Source of the DNA: an uncultured Eubacterium sp.
Lineage (GTDB): Bacteria; Bacillota; Clostridia; Oscillospirales; Acutalibacteraceae
DNA: 64,000 bases
NCBI GenBank assembly: GCA_900539325.1
Contig: UQCC01000002.1
Coordinates: 135,378-199,377, forward strand
Direction: 5' to 3'
Shown here piece by piece: positions 8,639 to 17,383 of the stretch (the first letter of the stretch is position 1; every line of letters starts with the position of its first letter). Made by a program: the position numbers and the translations under genes. The notes under the pieces are model-generated. The model ran no database searches and was not told where the DNA came from. It worked only from the letters and a program-made list of their open reading frames with translations.

Positions 8639-11600
8639 ATGAGCAAAGTTTATCGAGTATTCGCAGAGAAGAAAAAAGGTAACGACATCGAGGCTGTTCA
8701 TATGTTGAACGACCTCAAAAACAATGTCGGCATAACCGGACTTGAAGAGGTGCGTATCATCAACAGATACGACGCCGAGGGTTTGCCGGAGGAAAGCTTC
8801 AAAGCAGCCGTTAAGGGCGTTTTCAGCGAAGCTAACCTTGATGATGTTTATTATGAGGAAATGACATTTTCACCTGAATGGAGAGTGTTTGCAACGGAGT
8901 ATCTTCCGGGTCAGTACGACCAAAGAGCCGACAGTGCGGCACAGTGCATTCAGCTTCTTACGGTGGGCGAGCGTCCAACCGTTACTTCGGCAAAAGTTAT
9001 CGCAGTTAAGGGCGACATCACCGATGAGGAATTTGACAAAATCAAGGCATATGTAATCAACCCGGTTGAATCAAGACTTGCATCTATGGACAAGCCTGAA
9101 ACACTTGACATCAAGAGTGATGTTCCGGCTGATATTGTTCGCATAAACGGTTTCATCAATATGACCGATGAAGAAATTGCAAAATACCACGCATCAATGG
9201 GCTTTGCAATGAGCATTGCGGATTTGTGCTGGGTTCGTGACTATTTCAAGAATGACGAAAACCGTGAGCCGTCGCTTACGGAACTCAAGGTTATTGATAC
9301 ATATTGGTCGGACCACTGCCGTCACACCACATTTGCCACCCAGCTTGACGAAATCAAGATTGACGAGGGCAAATATTCAAAGGCTGTTGAAGAAGCACTT
9401 GAACAATATTTTGCACTTCGCAAGGAAGTTTACGGCGACAGAAAAGACAAAATCGTTTGCCTTATGGATATGGCTTGCCTCGGCACAAAGGTGCTCAAAA
9501 AGAGGGGGGTTGTTACCAACCTTGACGAAAGCGAAGAAATCAACGCTTGCTCCATTAATGTTGATGTTGAAATAGACGGCAAAAAAGAGCCGTGGCTTAT
9601 TCAGTTTAAAAACGAAACACACAACCACCCAACCGAAATCGAACCTTTCGGCGGTGCAGCAACCTGCCTCGGCGGTGCAATCCGTGACCCGCTGTCGGGC
9701 AGAGCATATGTTTACCAGGCAATGAGAGTTACGGGTGCAGGCGACCCGACAACTCCGTTTGAAAAAACTCTTGACGCAAAACTTCCGCAGGCAAAAATCA
9801 CCACGGGTGCGGCACAGGGTTATTCATCATACGGCAACCAAATCGGTCTTGCAACAGGTCAGGTAACAGAGCTATATGACGAGGGCTATGTTGCAAAGCG
9901 TATGGAAATCGGTGCGGTTATCGGCGCATCACCAAAAGAAAATGTTATCCGTGAAGTTCCGCAAAACGAAGATGTAATCATTCTTCTCGGCGGTCGCACA
10001 GGCCGTGACGGCTGCGGCGGTGCAACAGGTTCATCAAAAGCACACGACAGTTCATCAATCGAAACCTGCGGTGCGGAAGTTCAAAAGGGTAATCCGCCTA
10101 CAGAAAGAAAAATTCAGCGTTTGTTCCGCAACAGCGAAGTTTCAAAGATGATTAAGCGTTGCAACGACTTCGGTGCAGGCGGTGTTTGCGTAGCTATCGG
10201 CGAACTTGCAGACGGCTTGCAGATTGACCTTGACGCTGTTCCGAAAAAATATGAAGGTCTTGACGGCACAGAACTTGCCATCTCCGAATCACAGGAGAGA
10301 ATGGCAGTTGTTGTTGACAAGGCAGACGCAGAAAAATTCATTGCGCTTTCAAACGAAGAAAACCTTGAAGCAACAATCGTTGCAAAGGTTACGGACAATA
10401 ACAGACTTGAGATGACTTGGAGAGGCGACAAGATTGTTGACCTCAGCCGTGACTTCCTCAACACAAACGGTGTTGTTCAGCACGCAAATGTCGAAATTAC
10501 AGGCATTGACGACACATCATACCGTGATGAAGTTCCGTCTGAACTTAAAGGGATGAGCAACGCAGACGCACTCAAAGCAAACCTTTCAAGACTTGAAGTT
10601 GCAAGCCAAAAGGGACTTGTTGAGAGATTTGACGCATCAATCGGTGCAAGCACCGTTCTTATGCCGTATGCCGGCAAATATCAGCTCACACCCGAAGAAG
10701 CAATGGTTGCAAAAATTCCGCTTCTCAAGGGCGAAACAGACACGGCAACAGTTATGTCTTACGGCTTTGTGCCAAAGATTTCACGCTGGTCACCGTTCCA
10801 TTCGGCAGCATTTGCCGTTACGGAATCACTTGCAAAACTTGCGGCAGTGGGTTGCAATCCGAAAGACGCAAGACTTACATTCCAGGAATATTTTGAAAAA
10901 CTCGGCAACGAGCCAAAGCGTTGGGGCAAGCCGACAGCGGCACTTTTGGGTGCACTTTCTGCTCAAATCGGCTACAACACTCCGTCAATCGGCGGTAAGG
11001 ACTCAATGAGCGGCAGTTTCAACGATCTTGATGTTCCGCCTACTCTTGTTTCGTTTGCAGTAGGTATTTCAAAAGCAAGCGAAACCGCTTCCGCACAGTT
11101 CAAGCAGAGCGGTTCAACCGTTAAACTCGTTAAACTTCCTGTTGACGAAGCAACAGGACTTCCTAAGTATAAAGAGGCTCTCGACCTTATGATTGCCGTT
11201 GCCGACGGTATCAAGAACGGCACCGTTCTTTCGGCAAGCGTTGTAAGAGAGGGTGGCTCGGCAAGTGCTGTTTGCAGAATGGCATTCGGCAACAAGACCG
11301 GCTTTACCTTTGCTCAAAACCTTGACAGCAAGGATTTGTTTGCACCGCTTCAGGGCAGTTTTGTGCTTGAACTTGCAGACGAAAACGCATTTGACGGCGT
11401 TGTTTTGGGTACTACAAACGACAACAGCGTGTTCATCATTGACGGCACTGTTTACACCTGCGATGACCTCATCAAAGCGTGGGCAGGCAAGCTTGAAAAG
11501 GTATTCCCAACCGATTCGGGCAAGCAGGCTAAAATGTACGAAGATGTGCCGCTTTACAAGGAGCGTTCTATCTTTGTTGCAAAGAACAAGGTTGCAAAGC

Positions 11601-12394
11601 CGAGAGTATTTATTCCTGCGTTCCCGGGCACAAACTGTGAGGTTGACTCTGCCCGTGCATTTGAAAAAGCAGGCGCAGATGTTTCCGTTCTTGTTGTAAA
11701 CAACCTTTCATCAGCCGCTATCAACGAAACTATCGACAAAATGGCAAAAGAAATCGAGCAGAGCCAAATCATTATGCTTCCTGGCGGTTTCTCGGGCGGT
11801 GACGAACCTGAAGGTTCAGGCAAATTTATTGCAACAACATTCCGCAATCCTAAAATCAGCGAGGCAGTTCAAAAGCTTCTCAACTGTCGTGACGGTTTGA
11901 TGCTTGGTATCTGCAACGGCTTCCAGGCTCTCATCAAACTCGGTCTTGTTCCGTACGGCGAAATCAAGACAATCAACGAGGACGACCCGACTCTTACATT
12001 CAACACAATCGGCAGACATATTTCTTCAATGGCATACACAAGAGTTACAAGCGTTAAATCACCTTGGCTTTCAAGCGTTAACGCCGGCGATATGTTTGCA
12101 GTGCCTATCAGCCACGGCGAAGGCAGATTTGTTGCAAACGAAGATGTAATGAAGAAACTCATTGAAAACGGTCAGGTTGCAACCCAATATGTCAACCTTG
12201 ACGGCGAAGTTGTTGCCGATATGCCGTTTAACCCTAACGGCTCTGTTTGTGCGGTTGAGGGTATCACATCACCTGACGGCCGTGTGCTCGGCAAGATGGG
12301 TCACTGCGAGCGTAAGGGCGACAATCTTTACAAGAATGTTCCGTTTGAAAAGGATATGCTTCTCTTTGAAAGCGGTGTAAAATACTTTAAGTAA
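8639..12394 (+). CDS. purL: Phosphoribosylformylglycinamidine synthase, long single-chain form
   Basis: This enzyme makes FGAM from FGAR, ATP and glutamine, the fourth step of IMP synthesis. The 1251-residue length matches the large PurL type in which the PurS-like, synthase and glutaminase parts are fused. The synthase core has WSDHCRHTTF (about 225) and FKNETHNHPTEIEPFGGAAT (about 325). The C-terminal class I amidotransferase domain starts near residue 985 (FPGTNCEVD) and has the nucleophile Cys in LGICNGFQALI and the LPGGFSGGDEP loop. No separate purS or purQ is needed or seen nearby. It is the first gene of an apparent operon with a CsoR-type regulator 14 bp downstream. Identification is secure. 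Confidence 0.97.
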   Translation: MSKVYRVFAEKKKGNDIEAVHMLNDLKNNVGITGLEEVRIINRYDAEGLPEESFKAAVKGVFSEANLDDVYYEEMTFSPEWRVFATEYLPGQYDQRADSAAQCIQLLTVGERPTVTSAKVIAVKGDITDEEFDKIKAYVINPVESRLASMDKPETLDIKSDVPADIVRINGFINMTDEEIAKYHASMGFAMSIADLCWVRDYFKNDENREPSLTELKVIDTYWSDHCRHTTFATQLDEIKIDEGKYSKAVEEALEQYFALRKEVYGDRKDKIVCLMDMACLGTKVLKKRGVVTNLDESEEINACSINVDVEIDGKKEPWLIQFKNETHNHPTEIEPFGGAATCLGGAIRDPLSGRAYVYQAMRVTGAGDPTTPFEKTLDAKLPQAKITTGAAQGYSSYGNQIGLATGQVTELYDEGYVAKRMEIGAVIGASPKENVIREVPQNEDVIILLGGRTGRDGCGGATGSSKAHDSSSIETCGAEVQKGNPPTERKIQRLFRNSEVSKMIKRCNDFGAGGVCVAIGELADGLQIDLDAVPKKYEGLDGTELAISESQERMAVVVDKADAEKFIALSNEENLEATIVAKVTDNNRLEMTWRGDKIVDLSRDFLNTNGVVQHANVEITGIDDTSYRDEVPSELKGMSNADALKANLSRLEVASQKGLVERFDASIGASTVLMPYAGKYQLTPEEAMVAKIPLLKGETDTATVMSYGFVPKISRWSPFHSAAFAVTESLAKLAAVGCNPKDARLTFQEYFEKLGNEPKRWGKPTAALLGALSAQIGYNTPSIGGKDSMSGSFNDLDVPPTLVSFAVGISKASETASAQFKQSGSTVKLVKLPVDEATGLPKYKEALDLMIAVADGIKNGTVLSASVVREGGSASAVCRMAFGNKTGFTFAQNLDSKDLFAPLQGSFVLELADENAFDGVVLGTTNDNSVFIIDGTVYTCDDLIKAWAGKLEKVFPTDSGKQAKMYEDVPLYKERSIFVAKNKVAKPRVFIPAFPGTNCEVDSARAFEKAGADVSVLVVNNLSSAAINETIDKMAKEIEQSQIIMLPGGFSGGDEPEGSGKFIATTFRNPKISEAVQKLLNCRDGLMLGICNGFQALIKLGLVPYGEIKTINEDDPTLTFNTIGRHISSMAYTRVTSVKSPWLSSVNAGDMFAVPISHGEGRFVANEDVMKKLIENGQVATQYVNLDGEVVADMPFNPNGSVCAVEGITSPDGRVLGKMGHCERKGDNLYKNVPFEKDMLLFESGVKYFK

Positions 12395-12408
12395 TCGGCA
12401 GGTACAAT

Positions 12409-12705
12409 ATGAGTGATTTGCAACACAAACATCACCATCATCATTCCGAGGAGCACAAGCGTGAGGTGTCAAACCGCCTTGCCCGTGCCATTGGGCATTT
12501 GCAAAAGGTTAAGCAAATGGTTGAAGATGACGAGGATTGCAGCGATGTGCTCATTCAGTTGGCGGCGGTTAAATCCGCCATCAACAACACCGGCAAGGTG
12601 ATACTGAAAGACCATATGGAGCACTGCATTGTGCATGCGGTTGAGGACGGCGACACCGAAATGATTGACGAGCTCAACGCGGCAATAGACAAGTTTATGA
12701 AATAA
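12409..12705 (+). CDS. CsoR/RcnR-family metal-sensing repressor
   Basis: A 98-residue all-helical DUF156 protein. The Cu(I)-CsoR ligand pattern is intact: Cys44, His69 and Cys73, with the same 25- and 4-residue spacings as in characterised CsoR. The family binds operator DNA as a tetramer and releases it on metal binding. The N-terminus is His-rich (HKHHHHH, residues 6-12), which could add metal affinity. No copper ATPase, CopZ chaperone or other obvious metal gene is adjacent; it lies between purL (14 bp gap) and a small membrane protein (10 bp gap). Its metal and targets are therefore inferred from the residues only. Confidence 0.88.
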   Translation: MSDLQHKHHHHHSEEHKREVSNRLARAIGHLQKVKQMVEDDEDCSDVLIQLAAVKSAINNTGKVILKDHMEHCIVHAVEDGDTEMIDELNAAIDKFMK

Positions 12706-12715
12706 AGGAGAAACT

Positions 12716-13057
12716 ATGCCTACTTTAGCTTTAAGTCCAATGCTTATTTTGGAGATTATAATTGCATTTTCGTTTATAATCACATCAATATTTATGTTTA
12801 AACCAAAGGGCAACGAAACTGTGCACATCATATTCTTTTGGCTTGCGGTTGCACTCAATGTGCTTGTAACATTCATCAGTGCCACCTCACTGCCCGACAA
12901 CTATATGCGTGAGGTTATCATCGCCTGGTGCGGACTGATTATATCCGCAGTCGGCATAGTTATCCGCATTGCCAAGGGCAAAACGAGTGCCGTTGCAAAC
13001 ATTTTTGTAATGCTCTCCACAGTCTACGGCGTGCTCGGATACTTTTTGTTGGCATAA
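12716..13057 (+). CDS. Small four-helix membrane protein, unknown function
   Basis: A 113-residue hydrophobic protein with four predicted membrane segments, at about residues 7-25, 35-57, 64-82 and 92-112. No family motif was recognised. It follows the CsoR-type regulator by 10 bp with a good GGAG ribosome site, and a strong hairpin terminator follows it, so it is the last gene of the purL-csoR unit. A link to metal handling is possible only by position. Confidence 0.7.
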   Translation: MPTLALSPMLILEIIIAFSFIITSIFMFKPKGNETVHIIFFWLAVALNVLVTFISATSLPDNYMREVIIAWCGLIISAVGIVIRIAKGKTSAVANIFVMLSTVYGVLGYFLLA

Positions 13058-13078
13058 AATTTGATATAACACAAATAA

Positions 13079-13125
13079 GGCTCCCCTTAATGTAAGGGGA
13101 GCCATTTTAACTATATATTTTTTTT
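13079..13125. terminator. Bidirectional terminator with partial tandem duplication
   Basis: GGCTCCCCTT (13079-13088) pairs with AAGGGGAGCC (13094-13103). A T-run follows on the plus strand (13118-13125), and TTATTTG follows on the minus strand. The half-site AAGGGGAGCC plus TTTTAACTATATAT is repeated at 13128-13153. It separates the purL operon from the convergent ATP-grasp pair. Confidence 0.8.
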
Positions 13126-13144
13126 ACAAGGGGAGCCTTTTTAA

Positions 13145-13873
13145 CTATATATTATTTTTTATATATTCTATATACCTATCTATAATGTCAATATCGGTAA
13201 GGTCATAAACCATTCGTGCACCGACGGTGTCCTCAAGCTCATTAAAGACGGCTTTGCCGTGATTAAACACAAAATCAATTCCGTAATAATGTGCGCCGAG
13301 CGGAGATACCAAATCAATGATTTTTTGCACCAATGCTCGCTCTTCGGTTGACAAATCATACAGTTCCGCCCTGCCGCCGAGGCAATAATTTGAGCGAAAA
13401 TCGGTATCAGACACACGCAAAATCGAGGCAACAATTTCTCCGCCGAGCACCCACACTCGCAAATCTCGACCGAGGTCGGACGCCGGCTTTTGACACACCT
13501 GATTTTCATCGTATTCCTCTGCACTGTGGCACATAACAACACCGTTGCCGCCATGCGAATTTTTCGGTTTTTTCACAAAGGGCGGAATTGAATACCTTGT
13601 CGGCATAATCTCAATTCCACGCATTTCCATAAAACGATAGCTCATTTCCTTATCGTTTGCAATTCGGCAAAACTCCGCACCGTTAAAAACTTTTGCTCCC
13701 ATTTTGCTGTAATAATTCGCAACGCCGAAATCATTGCTTCGGTTGATGACAACATCGGCACGCACCCTCGTTGTCGGGTCAACAAGCTCTGCACCGAGCT
13801 GTTCCCTAAATTTTTTCACCACAAAGGAATTGCGTGCGGCTTCCTCAGGCGAATAAACCAAAATCGTTTTCAT
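13145..13873 (-). CDS. RimK-like ATP-grasp ligase (second of a pair)
   Basis: A 242-residue ATP-grasp fold protein related to RimK. ATP-binding lysines are in PPFVKKPKNSHGGNGVVM (about 97-115), the central strand in DLGRDLRVWVLGGEIVAS, and the family motif DFRSNYCLGG is present. The metal-binding strand reads FNELEDTVGAR, where RimK relatives usually have E-x-N; the Asn position is Glu here. Such enzymes ligate a carboxylate to an amine through an acyl phosphate. The substrate is unknown. Its start overlaps the upstream ATP-grasp gene by 4 bp (ATGA), implying translational coupling. The stop is TAG. Confidence 0.8.
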   Translation of the reverse strand: MKTILVYSPEEAARNSFVVKKFREQLGAELVDPTTRVRADVVINRSNDFGVANYYSKMGAKVFNGAEFCRIANDKEMSYRFMEMRGIEIMPTRYSIPPFVKKPKNSHGGNGVVMCHSAEEYDENQVCQKPASDLGRDLRVWVLGGEIVASILRVSDTDFRSNYCLGGRAELYDLSTEERALVQKIIDLVSPLGAHYYGIDFVFNHGKAVFNELEDTVGARMVYDLTDIDIIDRYIEYIKNNI

Positions 13874-14691
13874 ATCTGCTTAATTCTCTCTGATATTTCA
13901 TCAAAAATCAACGGTGCAACATCCACACCCGTTGTGTTCATAATGTTGATAATGTGGGCGTTTGAATTGACCTCGCACACCGCACCGTTTGGCAAAATGT
14001 CAACTCCGCCAAAGGTTAAACCGAGTTCTTTGCACACAGCAACGGCTGTCTGTTTTTCGTATTCTGTCGGAGTATGCTCGCTTGCAGTACCGCCGTTTGT
14101 GATGTTTGAGCGAAAATCGTTGTCGTTATGCCTTTTCATTGCGGCAACCACCCTGTCGCCCACAACCTCAAGCCTTACATCCGAATTGTTGCACTCAACA
14201 TATTCCTGCAAAAGAAACGGCTTGCCGTTGATGTGCTTCATCACCTCATCAACCGTTTTGCACAAATGCACCTGCTCGCCGAACGAACCGCAACGCTCCT
14301 TGAAAACAACGGGAAGCCCGAGTTTTTCCACCGCCGTATTCACAAATCGTGAATAATCCACGGCAAAAAACGAAAGCGGTGCAATAATCGTCTTTGGCTG
14401 ACTGAATTTGTTTTCAAGGGCAAGATAGGTTTTTGCCTTGTCATCGCAAAGCTCAATCGACCTTGCCGAATTAAAAACGGGAATTCCCTTGTTCTCAAAT
14501 GATTTTGCAAGAATTGTGTCCTTATCCCAAAACAGAATAAAATCGGGTTTTTCATCCGAAAAAAGTGCATCTTCATTGGTAATAATATCCAAATCTATGC
14601 CCTTTGCCTTGGCTGTTTTCAACAAATGCTCGTGCAATTCGTTGTACTTTCCGCCGTGCAAATAGTGATTAACTACCAAAAAGCCGTGCAT
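13870..14691 (-). CDS. RimK-like ATP-grasp ligase (first of a pair)
   Basis: A 273-residue ATP-grasp protein. A pre-ATP-grasp domain (about 1-95) precedes VVFKERCGSFGEQVHLC (ATP binding), LLQEYVECNNSDVRLEVVGD, DNDFRSNITNGG and the metal-binding VCEVNSNAHI (E-x-N present). It is similar to but clearly distinct from the overlapping downstream ligase (motifs DFRSN..GG in both). A RimK-type amide ligase is likely. Peptide tailing, small-peptide synthesis and glutamate ligation are all possible, and no precursor peptide or known substrate gene is adjacent. It is transcribed divergently from the AICAR transformylase gene from overlapping promoters. Confidence 0.82.
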   Translation of the reverse strand: MHGFLVVNHYLHGGKYNELHEHLLKTAKAKGIDLDIITNEDALFSDEKPDFILFWDKDTILAKSFENKGIPVFNSARSIELCDDKAKTYLALENKFSQPKTIIAPLSFFAVDYSRFVNTAVEKLGLPVVFKERCGSFGEQVHLCKTVDEVMKHINGKPFLLQEYVECNNSDVRLEVVGDRVVAAMKRHNDNDFRSNITNGGTASEHTPTEYEKQTAVAVCKELGLTFGGVDILPNGAVCEVNSNAHIINIMNTTGVDVAPLIFDEISERIKQI

Positions 14692-14724
14692 TACCCCGCC
14701 CCTTTTCTACATATTACTGCAAAT

Positions 14725-14753
14725 ATTGTATCATTCTCACTTGAAAACTGCAA
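14725..14753 (-). promoter_or_regulatory. Promoter of the ATP-grasp pair
   Basis: The minus strand has TTGCAG (14748-14753), a 17-bp spacer and TACAAT (14725-14730). The -35 region of the divergent promoter (14741-14746) lies inside this spacer. Confidence 0.7.
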
Positions 14754-14769
14754 CAAAATATTGTACAAT
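14741..14769 (+). promoter_or_regulatory. Promoter of the purH-type gene
   Basis: TTGAAA (14741-14746), a 17-bp spacer and TACAAT (14764-14769). Polymerase binding here should compete with the overlapping divergent promoter of the ATP-grasp genes. Confidence 0.75.
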
Positions 14770-14826
14770 AAAAACCTATGGTAATTTTATTATAGAATAA
14801 TTATCTAAAATTATAGGAGTGTAGTA

Positions 14827-16002
14827 ATGACAGAGTATAAGTTGAAATACGGATGTAACCCAAACCAAAATCCGGCAAGAATCCATATGGACGGCAAAGA
14901 ACTTCCGTTCACCGTTCTCAACGGTGCGGCAGGCTACATCAATTTGCTTGACGCCTTTAATTCATGGCAGCTTGTCAAGGAACTCAAAGAGGCAACAGGA
15001 CTTCCGAGTGCCGCAAGCTTCAAGCATGTTTCGCCGGCAGGTGCGGCAGTTGCCCAACCGCTTGACGAAGCAGACAGAAAAGTTTGTATGGTTCCCGACG
15101 GTCTTGAGCTTTCTCCGATTGCACAGGCTTATGTAAGAGCAAGAAGCACGGACAGACAGTCATCATTCGGTGATTTTGTTGCTCTTTCGGACGAGTGTGA
15201 CGAATCGGTTGCACAGTTCCTTATGAAAGAGGTATCGGACGGTATCATTGCTCCGTCATACAGCGACAAGGCGCTTGAACTTCTCAAATCAAAACGCAGA
15301 GGCAACTTCCTCATCATCCAAATGGACCCTGATTATGTTCCCGAAGAGATGGAAACAAAGCAGGTTTTCGGCATTAAGTTTGAGCAAAAACGCAACAATG
15401 CAAAAATCACTATGGATTTGTTTGACGATATGCCGACAAAGGTTAAGAAAATTCCCGAAATCGCAAAAATCGACTTGCTCATTTCTATGATTACACTCAA
15501 ATATACACAGTCAAATTCCGTTGTTTACGCACAGGGCGGTCAAACCCTCGGCGTCGGTGCAGGTCAGCAGAGCAGAATTCTCTGCACAAGAATGGCAGGC
15601 TCAAAGGCGGATATGCTTTGGCTCAGAAGAAACGAAAAAGTGCTCAATCTTCCGTTTGTTGACGGCATAAGAAAATGCGACGCCGACAACGCTATTGACC
15701 TTTATATTTCTGATGATTACGAGGAACTTCTCAAAGACGGCGTATGGCAAAGATACTTTACCGTTAAGCCTGAACCGTTTACGGCAGAAGAAAAAGCCGC
15801 ATGGCACGAAAAGATGGACAATGTTGCTCTCGGCTCGGATGCGTTCTTCCCGTTTGAAGACAATATCGAGCGTGCCGTTAAGTCTGGCGTTAAATACATC
15901 GCACAGCCGGGCGGTTCGGTAAGAGATGAGAATGTTATTGAATGTTGCGACAAGTACGGCATTGCAATGGCAATGACAGGAATTCGTTTGTTCCATCACT
16001 AA
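14827..16002 (+). CDS. purH: AICAR formyltransferase without cyclohydrolase domain
   Basis: This enzyme transfers a formyl group from 10-formyl-THF to AICAR to give FAICAR, the penultimate step of IMP synthesis. At 391 residues it covers the transformylase part of PurH, including the active-site region ASFKHVSPAGAA (about 62-73) and DGIIAPSYSDKALELLKSKR. The N-terminal IMP cyclohydrolase (MGS-like) domain of bifunctional PurH is absent; the protein begins directly with MTEYKLKYGCNPNQNPARI. Stand-alone transformylases of this length are known in Clostridia. A separate IMP cyclohydrolase should exist elsewhere. AGGAG at 14816-14820 is the ribosome site. purA follows 90 bp downstream. Confidence 0.9.
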   Translation: MTEYKLKYGCNPNQNPARIHMDGKELPFTVLNGAAGYINLLDAFNSWQLVKELKEATGLPSAASFKHVSPAGAAVAQPLDEADRKVCMVPDGLELSPIAQAYVRARSTDRQSSFGDFVALSDECDESVAQFLMKEVSDGIIAPSYSDKALELLKSKRRGNFLIIQMDPDYVPEEMETKQVFGIKFEQKRNNAKITMDLFDDMPTKVKKIPEIAKIDLLISMITLKYTQSNSVVYAQGGQTLGVGAGQQSRILCTRMAGSKADMLWLRRNEKVLNLPFVDGIRKCDADNAIDLYISDDYEELLKDGVWQRYFTVKPEPFTAEEKAAWHEKMDNVALGSDAFFPFEDNIERAVKSGVKYIAQPGGSVRDENVIECCDKYGIAMAMTGIRLFHH

Positions 16003-16013
16003 AATATTTTGCG

Positions 16014-16068
16014 GGAGGATAATCCTCCCCTACAAATCAAAACCATAGGGGCGAACCGGGTTCGCCTA
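16014..16068. repeat. Palindromic repeats between purH and purA
   Basis: Two small palindromes: GGGAGGATAATCCTCCC (16014-16030), then TAGGGGCGAACCGGGTTCGCC ending near 16068. The second is the same unit that forms the terminator after purA (17384-17403). Here no T-run follows, so it is more likely a repeat or RNA-stabilising hairpin than a terminator. Confidence 0.6.
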
Positions 16069-16092
16069 ATATAAATTCTAAGGAGAATAAAA

Positions 16093-17367
16093 ATGGTACG
16101 AGCAATAGTAGGCGCCAACTGGGGCGACGAAGGCAAGGGTAAAATCACAGATATGTTCGCTGAAAAGAGCGACATCGTTATTCGTTTTCAGGGCGGTGCA
16201 AACGCAGGTCACACCATCATCAATGAGCACGGCAGATTTGCACTTCACTTGATGCCGTCAGGTGTGTGCTATGACCACACAACCTGCATCATCGGCAACG
16301 GTGTTGCACTTGACATCAACAAGTTTATTTCTGAACTTGAAGATATTAAAAAGGCAGGACTTAATCCAAAGCTTCTTGTAAGCAACAGAGCGCAAATCCT
16401 TATGCCATATCACATTTTACTTGACACATACGAGGAAGAAAGACTCGGCAAAAACGCATTTGGTTCAACAAAGAGCGGTATTGCACCTTTCTTCTCGGAC
16501 AAATATTCAAAAATCGGTATTCAGGTTAACGAACTTTTTGATGATGAAACTCTCAAAGCAAAGCTCAAGAACATCTGCACACTCAAAAACCTCACTCTTG
16601 AACATGTTTACCACAAGCCGCTTCTCAGCGAAGAAGAACTTTACAACACCTGCGTAGAGTACAGAGAAAAGATTGCACCATATGTTTGCGACACTCACAA
16701 GTACATTGCACAGGCACTCAAAGACGGCAAAAACATTTTGCTTGAAGGTCAGCTCGGCACTCTTAAAGACCCTGATTTCGGCATTTATCCAATGGTTACA
16801 TCATCATCAACACTTGCAGGCTACGGCTGTGTAGGTGCCGGCATTCCGCCTCACGAGGTTAAGGACATCGTTGTTGTAACAAAGGCATACTCATCTGCTG
16901 TAGGTGCAGGCGAATTTGTATCCGAAATTTTCGGTGACGAGGCTCAGGAACTCCGTATCCACGGCGGCGACAAGGGCGAATTCGGTGCAACAACAGGCAG
17001 ACCGAGAAGAGTAGGTTGGTTTGACTGCGTTGCTTCTCGCTACGGCATTGAATGTCAGGGTGCAACACAGGTTGTTATGACCGCTCTCGACTGCCTCTCA
17101 TATCTTGAAGAAATCAAGGTTTGCGTTGGCTACGATATTGACGGCGAAGTAACAAAAGACTTCCCGACAACATCTGTGCTCAAAAAGGCAAAGCCGGTGT
17201 TCAAAACCCTTAAAGGCTGGCACTGCGACATCAGGGGCATCAAGGAATTTGACAAGCTCCCTAAGGAAGCACAGGACTATGTTCTCTTTATTGAAAACGA
17301 ACTCGGCCACAAGATTAATATGGTATCAAACGGCCCTGAAAGAGAAGCAATCATTCACAGAGATTAA
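16093..17367 (+). CDS. purA: Adenylosuccinate synthetase
   Basis: It joins IMP and aspartate with GTP to form adenylosuccinate, committing IMP to AMP. At 424 residues it is full length for the family. The GTP/IMP-binding signature GANWGDEGKGKITDMFAE is at residues 7-24, NAGHTI is near 38, and GEFGATTGRPRRVGWFD is near 297. AAGGAG at 16080-16085 is the ribosome site. A hairpin terminator follows. It acts directly downstream of the IMP made by the purL/purH pathway, consistent with its position. Confidence 0.97.
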   Translation: MVRAIVGANWGDEGKGKITDMFAEKSDIVIRFQGGANAGHTIINEHGRFALHLMPSGVCYDHTTCIIGNGVALDINKFISELEDIKKAGLNPKLLVSNRAQILMPYHILLDTYEEERLGKNAFGSTKSGIAPFFSDKYSKIGIQVNELFDDETLKAKLKNICTLKNLTLEHVYHKPLLSEEELYNTCVEYREKIAPYVCDTHKYIAQALKDGKNILLEGQLGTLKDPDFGIYPMVTSSSTLAGYGCVGAGIPPHEVKDIVVVTKAYSSAVGAGEFVSEIFGDEAQELRIHGGDKGEFGATTGRPRRVGWFDCVASRYGIECQGATQVVMTALDCLSYLEEIKVCVGYDIDGEVTKDFPTTSVLKKAKPVFKTLKGWHCDIRGIKEFDKLPKEAQDYVLFIENELGHKINMVSNGPEREAIIHRD

Positions 17368-17383
17368 TAATTTAAAATTTTGT

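Noticed and set aside
12469..12900. 143-codon minus-strand reading frame opposite csoR
   Set aside because: CsoR on the plus strand has an intact family fingerprint and ribosome site; the reverse frame has neither.
13058..14826. Graspetide-type RiPP cluster around the ATP-grasp pair
   Set aside because: No short precursor ORF with leader and Thr/Asp/Glu-rich core, and no transporter or acetyltransferase, was seen next to the ligases.
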